From contig JADGDR010000001.1 in the NCBI GenBank assembly GCA_016744795.1, forward strand, positions 310,001 through 374,000: DNA of 64,000 nt, given 5' to 3'. Positions 1-9,800 of this stretch are shown here, in pieces. How positions within the stretch are numbered: the stretch's first letter is position 1; each line of letters opens with the position of its first letter. The translations under genes and the position numbers were made by a program. This DNA is from Sulfurospirillum sp. (lineage in GTDB: Bacteria; Campylobacterota; Campylobacteria; Campylobacterales; Sulfurospirillaceae). The notes beneath the pieces are model-generated. The model saw only the letters and a list, made by a program, of their open reading frames with translations. It was not told the DNA's origin and ran no database searches.

Positions 1-675
1 TGGCAAGGAAAAGAGTATAGCGGATATGAAGGAAAATGCCTATATACTAAAAATAAATATTATATTTGTCATTCTATACGACTAGAGGAAGAGTTGTTTA
101 GTAGTTTAATTCAAGATAGAAGTTCACCATCTATTAGTAAAAGTGAATATTTATCTTTAAAATTTAATAATCATATCAGTATGCAGCAAAAAACTATTTT
201 AAATAATATAATTCTATCTAATAACTTAACAGATAAATTAAAAAATATATATTTAGAATCCAAACTATTAGATTTAGTATATACAACAATTAATGAGTCA
301 AATAAAAAAAAACAAAATAGCACAATTCATTTAAATAATGAAGATATAAAATCTTTACAAAAGGCAAATAATATCCTCTTAAACGACTTAATAAATCCTC
401 CTTCTTTAAAAGAATTAGCTAGAATGGTCGCTACAAATGAGTTTAAATTAAAAAAAGGATTTAAACAATTATTTGGAGATACTGTTTATGGATTATTGCA
501 AAAATACAGATTAGAAGAAGCAAAAATACTCTTAGAAAAAAATGAAATAAGTGTAGGCGAAGCTGCAAATCTTGTAGGCTACAAAAGTGTAGGACATTTT
601 AGTAAAATTTTTAAGGAATATTTTGGTATTTTAGCTGTGCAAGTTAAGCATAATTCAAAAATAATTTATTATTAA
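1..675 (+). CDS. AraC-family transcriptional regulator, PchR-like (5' end outside window)
   Basis: The frame is open from base 1 to the stop at 673-675 (at least 224 residues), so the gene begins left of the window; the TTG at 94 is merely internal. The C-terminal 100 residues carry an AraC double helix-turn-helix: an ELARMVATNEFKLKKGFK stretch followed by a second helix pair ending in GYKSVGHFSKIFKEYFG. The 'N-E-x-K-L-K-x-G-F' wording of the first unit is typical of PchR-type activators of iron-siderophore uptake. The usual P after the final FG is missing and the tail is divergent. Ligand and targets are not visible; the nearby Fur-regulated TonB uptake locus makes an iron or metal role plausible, as inference only. 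It converges on the HD-GYP gene. Confidence 0.85.
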   Translation, partial: WQGKEYSGYEGKCLYTKNKYYICHSIRLEEELFSSLIQDRSSPSISKSEYLSLKFNNHISMQQKTILNNIILSNNLTDKLKNIYLESKLLDLVYTTINESNKKKQNSTIHLNNEDIKSLQKANNILLNDLINPPSLKELARMVATNEFKLKKGFKQLFGDTVYGLLQKYRLEEAKILLEKNEISVGEAANLVGYKSVGHFSKIFKEYFGILAVQVKHNSKIIYY

Positions 676-687
676 ATCCTCTTAAAT

Positions 688-3036
688 CTAATTTTTAAAC
701 ATACTCTTGACATATAAAAACTCATCAATATTGTCTAAAAATAGATCTACTAATTCAGGGTCAAAAGAGGTTCCTCTTTGTTCTTTAAATAAAGACAATA
801 TCGCTTCTAGTTCCCATGCTTTTTTATATACCCTATCATGACCCAAAGCATCAAAAACATCTGCAATACTGGTTATTCTCCCATATATATGTATATTTTC
901 GTTACTAAGGCCTCTAGGGTATCCTGTACCATTCCACTTTTCATGATGTTCATGAGCAACTATTGATGCTGCTTTTAAGATATCTCTTGTAGAGTGTTTT
1001 AACATCTCATAACCAAGCTCTGCGTGAGTTTGCATAACTACCCATTCATCTTTATCTAGTTTTCCCGGTTTATTTAATATGCTATCTGGAATTCCAACTT
1101 TTCCTATATCGTGCATAGGACTTGCTTGTTTTAAAAGTTGTGCTTCTTTTTCGTTTAATCCATACAATTTTGCTAATAAATAAGAGTACTCTGCTACTCT
1201 TTTTACATGATCACCAGTCTCTTTAGAACGCGTCTCACCAATAGCACCCATAGTATATATAACCTCTTTTTGCGTATCTTCTATCTCTTTATATAAATGA
1301 TAAATAGGCGTTACATCGTGACTTATACAAATCAACTCTTTTATATTATTGTTTTGAAATATAGGAGAAAATGTAGCATCTAAATAGCAACTTAACTTTT
1401 TATTATGACGACACTCTATTACTCCATGCCATTTTTCATTTTTTAAAATACTTTCTTTGATGTTTTCATATTGTTCTTGACTTAACAACTTTAAGTGCAC
1501 TATAGATTTGCCTAAAAACTCCTTTTCAGACAACATACTGATTTTTATCATAACATCATTTACATAAGTAATTTCACCGGACAAAGCTATGCGCATAAAT
1601 GCAGCCGAACTCTCTATTGCACCTTGATATTGTTCCATAAGATTTATATTGTTTTTTAGGTCTTTATTGCTACTAATAAGCTTTTGCTTCAATAATTTTC
1701 TATAAGCCTCTAATTCTGTAATATCGTATCTTATTGCTATATATTCTACTACCTTTCCAACATAATTTTTTATAGGAAATATATTTACATTGACTATATA
1801 TCTTTCACCGTTTTTTTTCTTATTGGTTATTTTACCTTTCCAAATTTTTCCACTTTTTATTGTTTGCCACATACCTTTAAAAACAACTTCATCCATCTCT
1901 GGAGCCCTAATTATGCTATGACTTTTATGTAAAAGCTCTTTTTTAGTATATCCTGAAATTTTTTCAAATGCACTATTTGTATATGTTATAATTCCATTTA
2001 TATCTGCTTTTGACACTAAAGCAGTAGAGTCTACAGCCTGTTTATATTGTCCTAGTAAATTCTCTAATTTTATATTTTTCTTATAAATATAATATAAAAA
2101 AGAGAAAACCAATACTCCAATAATTAATTTAAAAAGCTGAATAAATAAAATTATGAGATTTTGATTGTCTTTTTGAATAGCAATAGCATAACCAACTAAC
2201 TCTTCATTAACATTAGTAATAGGCAAAACAATGGAAGAATACATAGAATTTTGATGTATAAAAAATTTTAAGAATGAAACATCTTCTTCTTTGTATTTTT
2301 TTAAACTATCTAGTATAGTACTACCAATTATTTCACTAAATTCTTCTTTCTTATCTGTGCCTTTTTTTATAATAAATTCAGAATTTTTGGTAATATTAAA
2401 TCTACTCTTAATATCTTGATCTTCTTCTTTACTTATAGTATCCCCATACATAGCTTTTTTCTTATATGTAAAATATATTAAAACTCCAGTACTATCTGAT
2501 GATTTTTTAAAAATACTATTTATATCAAAAGAAACCTCAGCAAAACCTACTAAATTTTCATCTGTATAAAGAGGTTTTATATAAGTAAAATTTTGTGCTT
2601 TTGAAGAGACATTTATTCCATAATATACGCTTTTAGATTGTACTGCAAGTAAAAGCATATGATGATTCAAAAAAAGTAATTTTTTATGACTATTGTTTTT
2701 AGGATAATCAACCAATAAATCACCATCTTTTGAATATATAGCAGCATAAGATACTTCATTAGTATCAAGTATATTCTTTATGGTTGACATTGTTTTAGAA
2801 GTATTTTTATTGTTTTTATCTGAAATTTTATTATTTATAATATCTGCTATTAATGATGACGCAGAGATATACTGTTGTATTTTTAAATCATAATACCTTC
2901 TAAAATCATGAGATAAATTTCCACTATACATATCTAGTCTTTTATTATAATCTATATATAATATAGAAATAAAAAGAAGGAACAAGAATAGAAATAAAAA
3001 TTTAATTTTTAAATGCTTATTATAATTTTTTATCAT
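688..3036 (-). CDS. Membrane sensor with two PAS domains and HD-GYP phosphodiesterase domain
   Basis: The 782-residue protein probably degrades the second messenger cyclic di-GMP. Seen in order: a TM helix near residues 13-29; a periplasmic sensor region of about 270 residues, probably Cache-like; a second TM near 301-318; PAS domains near 330-440 and 465-580; and a C-terminal HD-GYP domain. The metal-binding HD pair is at 642-643 (MHDIGKVGIPD) and the HHExxxGxGYP signature ends at about 707, so the catalytic motifs look intact. No GGDEF domain is present. It stands alone, convergent with the AraC gene and divergent from tpx. Signal and output are unknown. Confidence 0.9.
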   Translation of the reverse strand: MIKNYNKHLKIKFLFLFLFLLFISILYIDYNKRLDMYSGNLSHDFRRYYDLKIQQYISASSLIADIINNKISDKNNKNTSKTMSTIKNILDTNEVSYAAIYSKDGDLLVDYPKNNSHKKLLFLNHHMLLLAVQSKSVYYGINVSSKAQNFTYIKPLYTDENLVGFAEVSFDINSIFKKSSDSTGVLIYFTYKKKAMYGDTISKEEDQDIKSRFNITKNSEFIIKKGTDKKEEFSEIIGSTILDSLKKYKEEDVSFLKFFIHQNSMYSSIVLPITNVNEELVGYAIAIQKDNQNLIILFIQLFKLIIGVLVFSFLYYIYKKNIKLENLLGQYKQAVDSTALVSKADINGIITYTNSAFEKISGYTKKELLHKSHSIIRAPEMDEVVFKGMWQTIKSGKIWKGKITNKKKNGERYIVNVNIFPIKNYVGKVVEYIAIRYDITELEAYRKLLKQKLISSNKDLKNNINLMEQYQGAIESSAAFMRIALSGEITYVNDVMIKISMLSEKEFLGKSIVHLKLLSQEQYENIKESILKNEKWHGVIECRHNKKLSCYLDATFSPIFQNNNIKELICISHDVTPIYHLYKEIEDTQKEVIYTMGAIGETRSKETGDHVKRVAEYSYLLAKLYGLNEKEAQLLKQASPMHDIGKVGIPDSILNKPGKLDKDEWVVMQTHAELGYEMLKHSTRDILKAASIVAHEHHEKWNGTGYPRGLSNENIHIYGRITSIADVFDALGHDRVYKKAWELEAILSLFKEQRGTSFDPELVDLFLDNIDEFLYVKSMFKN

Positions 3037-3192
3037 AAATCTTCTTTTATTAGAATTATATATTGCATGCTATTTAGTTATTACAGAAAAACATACACTT
3101 TTCGTAATACATAATAAATAATATCTACTTGTTATTATACATCTTTTTTTTTAAAAATCAAATTTTAATTACTCTAAAAACAAATATTTTTA

Positions 3193-3225
3193 ATTAAGAT
3201 ATACTTTATCCTATTAAGATATAAT
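3193..3225 (+). promoter_or_regulatory. tpx promoter with 20-nt-spaced direct repeat
   Basis: A TATAAT -10 box lies at 3220-3225, 31 bases before the tpx ATG. The 11-mer ATTAAGATATA occurs at 3193-3203 and again at 3213-3223, exactly 20 bases (about two helical turns) apart, the second copy overlapping the -10. The repeat could be a tandem operator; the regulator is unknown. Confidence 0.45.
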
Positions 3226-3255
3226 TCATAATAAATTAATTCAAGGAACAAAAAT

Positions 3256-3792
3256 ATGGCAACAACTCACCTAAAGGGTAATGTAGTAAATTTAGCAGGC
3301 AACGAACTAAATGTTGGTGACTTAGCTCCTATCGTAGCTGTAGTAGCAAAAGATTTAAGTGACATCCAAGTTGGAGGAGAACAAGGTAAAGCACAAGTTG
3401 TTGTTGTTGTGCCTTCACTAGATACTGCTGTATGTGCAAGTGAGACTAGAAGATTTAACACAGAAGCTGCAAAAGTTGAAAATGCAAGTGTTACTGTAGT
3501 CTCTATGGATTTACCATTTGCAATGGGTAGATTTTGTACAACTGAGGGAATTGAAAACCTAGAAGTAGGAAGTGACTTCAGAAACAAAGACTTTGCAAAT
3601 GCTTATGGTGTTCTTATTGCAGATGGTCCTTTAGCTGGTGTTACATGTAGAGCAATCTTCGTTATTGATGCTAGTGGAAAAGTAGCTTACAAAGATATTT
3701 GTAACGAAATTACAGAAGAGCCTAACTATGATGGTGCTCTTGCAGCAATAAAAGAAGCTACAACTACAAGTTGTTGCGGAACTTGTCAGTAA
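3256..3792 (+). CDS. tpx: Thiol peroxidase (atypical 2-Cys peroxiredoxin)
   Basis: It reduces hydrogen and alkyl peroxides in the cytoplasm or periplasm using thioredoxin. The Tpx signature PSLDTAVCASETRRFN places the peroxidatic cysteine at C60, and the resolving cysteine is C94 in GRFCTTEGI, as the family requires. The 178-residue protein is about ten residues longer than usual Tpx and ends in SCCGTCQ, with three extra cysteines including a CxxC pair (C174, C177). A good ribosome site (AAGGAA) precedes the ATG. It has its own promoter, and no operon partner is seen. Confidence 0.95.
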   Translation: MATTHLKGNVVNLAGNELNVGDLAPIVAVVAKDLSDIQVGGEQGKAQVVVVVPSLDTAVCASETRRFNTEAAKVENASVTVVSMDLPFAMGRFCTTEGIENLEVGSDFRNKDFANAYGVLIADGPLAGVTCRAIFVIDASGKVAYKDICNEITEEPNYDGALAAIKEATTTSCCGTCQ

Positions 3793-3852
3793 TTAATTAT
3801 TTACCTATAGATTACTTTTGATAGTAATCAAGATAAATATCTATAAATTACA

Positions 3853-3885
3853 CTAGAATTCGGATAAAATTTATCTGAATTCTAG
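3853..3885. promoter_or_regulatory. 33-bp near-perfect palindrome upstream of nnrS
   Basis: The two arms, CTAGAATTC and GAATTCTAG, are joined by GGATAAA/TTTATC complementary inner arms around base 3869, with one G-T mismatch at 62/76. It ends 11 bases before the nnrS ATG and touches its Shine-Dalgarno AGGA. No T-run follows, so it is not a normal terminator; an operator or an RNA hairpin controlling translation is possible. Confidence 0.5.
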
Positions 3886-3896
3886 GAAACACTTAC

Positions 3897-5069
3897 ATGT
3901 ATAATAAATTTGCATCTCAACCTCATCAGCCTTTCTTTAGTGCTGGTATACTTTTTTTTATAACTTTTCTGCTCATCTTAGCAGCCAACTATTCCAATAT
4001 CATCTCGCTTAATAGCAGTGTGTCAGGATTTCATTCATACCCATTGATACATCTCATATTCATACAGTTTTTCTTAGGCTTTTTGTTTGTAGTATTCCCT
4101 CGCTTTTTAACACAAGCAGAGATAAGCATAAAAGTATATATGAATATTTTTTTTCTATTTACTATAGGAGGACTCACATACATAAGCTCTCTATTTATAG
4201 GAAACACTCTAAATAAAATTGCCATCATCATCCTTATAGTGGCAAGTTTAATGAGTTTTAAAACACTTTTTAAAATCTACCAAAAAAGTATAGTCGCAAA
4301 TAAACATGACGTAACATGGATACTTATAGCATTTGGTTTTGGTCTAATTTCAAATATACTATTTTTTATATCTTCTTTTGGTTTTCCAATACTTGAGGCA
4401 TTTAGTATAAATATGGGATTTTATCTATTTTTATTTGCTCTTATTTTTACTATTTCGCAAAGAATGATACCTTTCTTCTCAAGCATAAAAGTGCAAGGCT
4501 ACCAAATAAACAAATCAAAATATGTTTTAGAAATAGCTTTTGTGTTACTCGGGCTAAAAATAGTTGCACTAAGTCTAGAAAATCATCTATTTTCATTTGT
4601 TATAGATTTTTCACTATTCACATTTTTTACTTATGAACTTTTAAAATGGAAACTTCCTATTTTCAAAGTAACTGCTATTATGTGGGTACTTTACCTTTCA
4701 CTATTTTGGTTGCCTGTAGGATTTTTCATCGCACTATTAGAATCTACTTCAAATCTATTTGATATGGGAATAATTTTTGAAAAATCAGCTCTTCATACTC
4801 TGGCTATTGGTTACTTCTCAACAATACTTATAGGTTTTGGAACTCGTGTAGTCTTAGGGCACTCTGGGCGCACACCAACAGCAGACAAACTAACAGTAAT
4901 AATGTTTTGGATAATCCAAGCTATAGTAATAATTCGTATTTTTGCAGGAATTAGTTTAAACGGAAATTTTGATTATATCTTTTGGATAGTCTCAAGTGCC
5001 ACTCTTCTGGCTCTTGGTTTAATAGTATGGTCTTTTAAATACTTAGGTATTTTAGTAAAAGGAAACTAA
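3897..5069 (+). CDS. nnrS: NnrS family haem/copper membrane protein
   Basis: This 390-residue protein is almost entirely hydrophobic, with roughly 12 TM helices. The N-terminal QPHQPFFSAGI stretch and the later LHTLAIGYFSTILIGFGTR and GHSGR segments match the NnrS family. NnrS proteins are integral membrane haem- and copper-containing proteins made under nitric oxide stress; they protect central metabolism from NO-derived iron complexes, although their chemistry is not settled. The ATG at 3897 lies within a CTTACATGT palindrome copy and follows a large inverted repeat. Its stop overlaps the convergent small ORF by four bases. No nitrite or NO reductase gene is next to it in this window. Confidence 0.85.
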   Translation: MYNKFASQPHQPFFSAGILFFITFLLILAANYSNIISLNSSVSGFHSYPLIHLIFIQFFLGFLFVVFPRFLTQAEISIKVYMNIFFLFTIGGLTYISSLFIGNTLNKIAIIILIVASLMSFKTLFKIYQKSIVANKHDVTWILIAFGFGLISNILFFISSFGFPILEAFSINMGFYLFLFALIFTISQRMIPFFSSIKVQGYQINKSKYVLEIAFVLLGLKIVALSLENHLFSFVIDFSLFTFFTYELLKWKLPIFKVTAIMWVLYLSLFWLPVGFFIALLESTSNLFDMGIIFEKSALHTLAIGYFSTILIGFGTRVVLGHSGRTPTADKLTVIMFWIIQAIVIIRIFAGISLNGNFDYIFWIVSSATLLALGLIVWSFKYLGILVKGN

Positions 5070-5293
5070 GAACTCATCTGGGCTACTTCTACACTTTTAT
5101 CACATGCGCGATAAAACTTTAGTAGTCCAGTTATCTTATCTTTGTTTAAATCATATTCAAAATTAAGTCCCAAAAGCTCTTTTGCTAGTCTCTCATTACT
5201 CAAAGCTTCTACACCATAAGCTTTTGCTTTTTGCATTATCTTGATATCTCTTTCACTAAACTCGCCTTTTAAGCTGCTCTCATACATAAACAA
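5066..5293 (-). CDS. Small protein of unknown function
   Basis: This 75-residue hydrophilic ORF is the last gene of the minus-strand TonB/CobN locus and starts just after the exbD stop. The TTG at 5293 has AGG at a good distance, while the ATG at 5287 is the alternative start. There is no signal peptide or TM helix. I do not recognise the family: a central helical part (SERDIKIMQKAKAYG) and a C-terminal acidic or polar helix are all that can be seen. It could be a conserved tail gene, but a spurious ORF cannot be excluded. Confidence 0.5.
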   Translation of the reverse strand: MFMYESSLKGEFSERDIKIMQKAKAYGVEALSNERLAKELLGLNFEYDLNKDKITGLLKFYRACDKSVEVAQMSS

Positions 5294-5295
5294 TT

Positions 5296-5682
5296 CTACC
5301 TTTTTGTAACTAAAGAGAGATTATTTAACTCATATTTTTGCAATAAATTAAATACCTTTACAATTTTTTCGTATTTTACGCTCTTGTCTATACGTATTAT
5401 TATATCTCTTTTTTTATCTTTTATCTTATGTAATTCAAAACTTAATTGATTTATAGTTACTTTTTTACCAAAAATCGCCATCTGCTTAGTGCTTATTTCT
5501 ATACTTACTTCTTTCTTGTCTATCATAAGCTCTTTTGCACTTGAACTAGGCAAATCCAAAATCAAAGCTAACTCTTCTTTTTTGAAAACAGAAGTTACTA
5601 AAAAAAATATCAGTAGTATAAAAACAACATCTATTAAAGGTGTTAAATCAGGAGCAATTGCCTCTCTTTTTTTAGCTCTCAT
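5296..5682 (-). CDS. exbD: ExbD, biopolymer transport protein
   Basis: ExbD forms the proton-driven motor with ExbB that energises TonB at the inner membrane. The 128-residue protein has the standard topology: a short cytoplasmic N-terminus, one TM helix (about residues 14-33) with the essential aspartate in LTPLIDVVF, and a periplasmic domain of about 90 residues. The start follows the exbB stop directly (stop TAG at 5683, ATG at 5682), indicating translational coupling. It is the third gene of a tonB-exbB-exbD set serving the receptor encoded at 13971-15860. Confidence 0.93.
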   Translation of the reverse strand: MRAKKREAIAPDLTPLIDVVFILLIFFLVTSVFKKEELALILDLPSSSAKELMIDKKEVSIEISTKQMAIFGKKVTINQLSFELHKIKDKKRDIIIRIDKSVKYEKIVKVFNLLQKYELNNLSLVTKR

Positions 5683-6186
5683 CTATAACCTTTTTAGCAC
5701 TTCTGCTTCTAAAGAATTTTCTATATTATCTAAGATACCAATAAAATAATTATAAGCAATATAATGAGGAATAGCCACTATCATTCCAGCAACTGTTGTT
5801 ATAAGGGCAATAGAAATACCTGCTGAAAAAATAGATGGATCACCAAGTCCTAGTTTACTAATGGAATCAAAAGAGTGTAATACACCTATAACAGTCCCTA
5901 ATAGTCCTAAAAGAGGTGAAACTGTAGATATGATTTTTATTGTATTCATACCTTGTTCTAGTTTAGAAAGCTTCTTTGCCAATATGTTATCTAGTAATTT
6001 ATTAGAAAACTTTTCATTATTTTGTTTTATAAACAATAAAATACTTTCTATAATATCTTCTTTTTTTGACCTTGCCATAGCCAATACAAAAAACTTCCAA
6101 AGTATTATGGAAAATCCTATAATATTCAATGCTAGAAGAATATAGACTATAAATCCTCCTCTATCAATATAACTAAATAAATCCAT
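5683..6186 (-). CDS. exbB: ExbB, MotA/TolQ/ExbB proton channel
   Basis: This is the 167-residue channel component of the TonB motor. A TM helix sits near residues 12-33, and two further helices occur in the C-terminal half, with the family stretch 'SPLLGLLGTVIGVL' and 'AGISIALITTVAGMIVAIP'. An AAGGAA ribosome site precedes the ATG at 6186. It lies between tonB and exbD on the minus strand. A second, clearly different ExbB-like protein is encoded at 21510-22001 at the other end of the same locus. Confidence 0.93.
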   Translation of the reverse strand: MDLFSYIDRGGFIVYILLALNIIGFSIILWKFFVLAMARSKKEDIIESILLFIKQNNEKFSNKLLDNILAKKLSKLEQGMNTIKIISTVSPLLGLLGTVIGVLHSFDSISKLGLGDPSIFSAGISIALITTVAGMIVAIPHYIAYNYFIGILDNIENSLEAEVLKRL

Positions 6187-6196
6187 TGTGTTCCTT

Positions 6197-6859
6197 TTAT
6201 ATTATATTATATTCAATTGGAATCACCATATCCCAACTATTCTTACCAAGTTTTTCTGGTATTTTTTCAAATTTTTCAATACTTTTAAATATTTTCAATG
6301 ACGCCCTATTTAACCTCTTATGTCTATTAGCTTTTTTAATGCACAGACCAATAAATTTACCATTTTTTAATATTGTAAATTTTACTAAAACTATTCCCTC
6401 TTGTTTCATTCTTTTTGATTTACTTGGATAAAATTTATATTTTTCTATAAGCTTTTTTACCATAGCTTTATATCTATTTTCTATATATTTTTTCTCATTT
6501 TTTGTTAGCAAATCTATTTTTTTTACTTCTACTATTTTTGTTGTTTTTACTTGTTTTTTTATAATAACTTTTTTTTCTGCTCTATTTTTAGGAGTTGCGC
6601 CTACTACTTTTTTAAGAATTTTCTTTTTCTTAACTATTTTTTTCTTAATTTTTTTAGGTTTTGGCTTTATTTTATGTTGTATAAGCTTTTTTACCTCTTT
6701 TTCTTTAGGCTTGATTGTCACTTTATGTAATCTTATTTTTCTTATTTTTGGCTCTATATTAGCCTGCGTAACTGGATGAACTATTTTAGTCTGGGCAATC
6801 AAATAAACATGTAAAAACAATACGATAAAGAATATAAATAAAAATGTTTTTTTATACAT
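6197..6859 (-). CDS. tonB: TonB energy transducer
   Basis: TonB spans the periplasm to pass ExbBD energy to outer membrane receptors. The 220-residue protein has an N-terminal TM anchor (about 5-23), a long lysine/proline-rich linker (roughly 40-95, KPKPKKIKKK), and a C-terminal TonB domain from about residue 140 (YPSKSKRMKQEGIVLVKF). The linker is more lysine-rich than the Pro-Glu/Pro-Lys repeats of enteric TonB. It lies downstream of the RND gene with an 11-base gap, so it is probably co-transcribed with the uptake locus. Confidence 0.92.
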   Translation of the reverse strand: MYKKTFLFIFFIVLFLHVYLIAQTKIVHPVTQANIEPKIRKIRLHKVTIKPKEKEVKKLIQHKIKPKPKKIKKKIVKKKKILKKVVGATPKNRAEKKVIIKKQVKTTKIVEVKKIDLLTKNEKKYIENRYKAMVKKLIEKYKFYPSKSKRMKQEGIVLVKFTILKNGKFIGLCIKKANRHKRLNRASLKIFKSIEKFEKIPEKLGKNSWDMVIPIEYNII

Positions 6860-6870
6860 AATTAATTATC

Positions 6871-9800
6871 TCACCTATACTTGCTTTGCCAAAAAGAAAA
6901 TGCAACTGGCACATAAAACAGATTTATTATAGTCGCGCCTAAAAGACCAAAGCCTATACTAACAGCTAATGGTTGCATAAGCAAACTCTCTCCTGAAGCA
7001 AAAAATATCAAAGTAAATAATCCAAGTACTGTAGTAATTGAAGTCAAAACAATTGGTCTTAATCTACTACTAGCAAACTCTATTAACTCTTTTTTTGTTT
7101 TACTCTTTCTTATAAAATTTAACATTATTAAAGTATCATTCATGACGATTCCAATTAGCCCAATAAATCCCAATAAAGATGAAAATGTTAAACTTAATCC
7201 TAAAAATGAATGTCCCAAGAGCATCCCCAAAAGCGATAAAGGAATTACACTAAGCGAAAATAATGAGAGCATAAAAGAGTTGAAAAAACAAGTCAAGACT
7301 ATAAGAATTCCAAATACTGTAACTATTAAACTTTTTGTTATATCTTCTTTTACTTTCTCATTCTTACCTGCTTCACCTTTTAGTACTACTCTTATCCCAC
7401 TATTTTTTATCTTTTTTAAAATTGGAGCAATCTCTTTATAAAACTTACTTGAAACAATTACATTTTTATCTACACTTGCACTTATGCTATATATTTTATA
7501 GAGATTCTCTTTTTTTATATTGGTTAATTTTTTAATATATGCTATTTGTGCTATATCATTAAGACTTACTTTCATAATGCTATTAGGTACACCAATCAAT
7601 AGTGATTCAAAATCTTTTAGTCTATTTTTATCTGAAATAGTAACTTTTAGTTCCATTTGCTTCTTTTGTTTATTTGTTATTTTTGAAATTTTTTCAACTT
7701 TTAAATATGTACTTAATCTTGCAATTAAATTTTTTTGCGTAAAACCTAATTTTCTGCCATAATCATTTATGTCCAATTCCAAAGTAACATCAGTATATTT
7801 CATGTCATCTTTTATATTATATATTCCAGCTATATTTCTCATTTTAAGTTTTAACAAATTTATTGCTTGTTTAACTTTTTTATCATCATTGTGTATAAAA
7901 GATATAAATATATCACTTTTAACTACCCCTGTTTGAGGAATATTTATACTTAATTCCATACTCTTTTTATAATCTTTTAACCAAATATCTAACTCTTTTT
8001 TTATCTCTTTTGCACTCTTTTTTCTACTCACAATTTCATCAGTATCTCCTCCAAAAAGCTGAAAATATGGATTTATCTCTCGATTAAAATAACCATCTGC
8101 AATTTTTGGTTTTAAATTTATTGTAATAGTAAAAAAACTATTCCCTTTTTCATGAGAACTTCTTCCATCACTCTTCATTCCAATAGTAGTATGAATGGAT
8201 GAATAATCTTCTGGATTAAGATTTTTGAGTAATAACTTTTCAATAGGTTTTATAATTTTACTTGTATATTTTAAAGAATTATATTTTCCCTCTCCTATTA
8301 TATTAATGCTCATAGAATCAAACTCTGGAAATAAAGTAAACTGAGAATTCTTTATCATAAAAGTTGTAAATATTAAAATAGTACTTACTAAAATAGTAAC
8401 GAATGGATATTTATAATCTAGACATAAGCTCAATATTCTTCTATACGAGTTTCCTAATTTTTCCCACAAAAAATCTCTTTTAGACTGCTTATATTCATCT
8501 TTATCTCTTATAAAAAATTTATAATGTGCTGGTAAAAAAACAAAGCTTTCCATAAAAGAACTAACTATTAAAACAATAACCATCACTGGAATAATTCGAA
8601 TAAATACCCCAAGCCCTCCACTAATAAACAAAAGAGGTATAAATGCTATGATAGTAGTTAATAACGCAACAAAAAGTGTTGGCATCACTTCTAATGTTCC
8701 ATCTACGCAAGCTTCTTTAACACTTTTGCCAAATAGCCTATGTCTATGAATATTTTCACTCACAACAATAGCTTCATCCACTAAAAAACCTAAACTCAAA
8801 AGTACCCCTATTAGAGACAAGGTATTTAAGCTAGCTCCAAAAAAGTCTAAACCTATAACACTAAAAGCCAAGCTCACAGGAATTCCTACAAGAACTATTA
8901 TGGATATCCTAAAAGAGATAAAAGCCCATATTGCAAAGAACAAAAGTATAAGACCTATAATAATATTTGAGCTTATAACATTTAATCTAGATTTAATCCA
9001 AAAAGAACTGTCATTCAATACTTTAAAACCTATGTTTGTATTTTGTTTTTTATATTTTTTTAAAATCTCTCTTATATCTTTTGATAACTTTAAGCTATCA
9101 CCTTTTTGCCCTTTTTTTACCATAACGATAATAGATTTTTTTCCATTTGTTCTCGTACTTAAAGAGTGCCTTTCATAAAAGTAATCTACTTTTGCTATAT
9201 CCTTTACATGTAAGAGTTTTTTATTTATATTTATTTTTAGATTTTCTACACTCTTTTTTGTAAGTTTAGATGTTTTTGTACTAACAAAATATTGTTGTGT
9301 CTCGGCTTTTATTTTTCCAATAGGATATAACACAAAAAGTTCATCTATTTTTTTTAATACATTAAGTCTGTTTAAACCATAAGCTTCTATTTTTTTATAG
9401 TTCAAAACAATTTTAAGAACCTTGTCATATTTACCTATTATTTGTGCTTGATAAATATGATCTAGCTCTCGTATTTCTTTCTCTATAGATTTTGCAACTT
9501 CTATCGCATGTTCATACTGTGTTGGAGATGTTAAAATAGATATAGCCAGTAGTGGGAAAAACCTTTTGGGAACATTAACCATTGGCTGTTTCATATCTGA
9601 AGGCATATATATATCTAATGCTGCAATTTTACTTTTTATCTCATTGATTATTAATTCTTTTGAAGAGTTCTCTTTAATATCTGCACTAATTGTATATCGG
9701 CTCTTTGATATTGTTGTAGTCACATCAAATAAAGAGGGATGATTGTCAAGAATTTCTTCATAATCACGTACTATTAAATCATTTAAAACTTCACTGCTAC

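Noticed and set aside
6600-6720. A low-complexity A/T-rich tract
   Set aside because: It is the coding sequence of the lysine-rich periplasmic linker of TonB.
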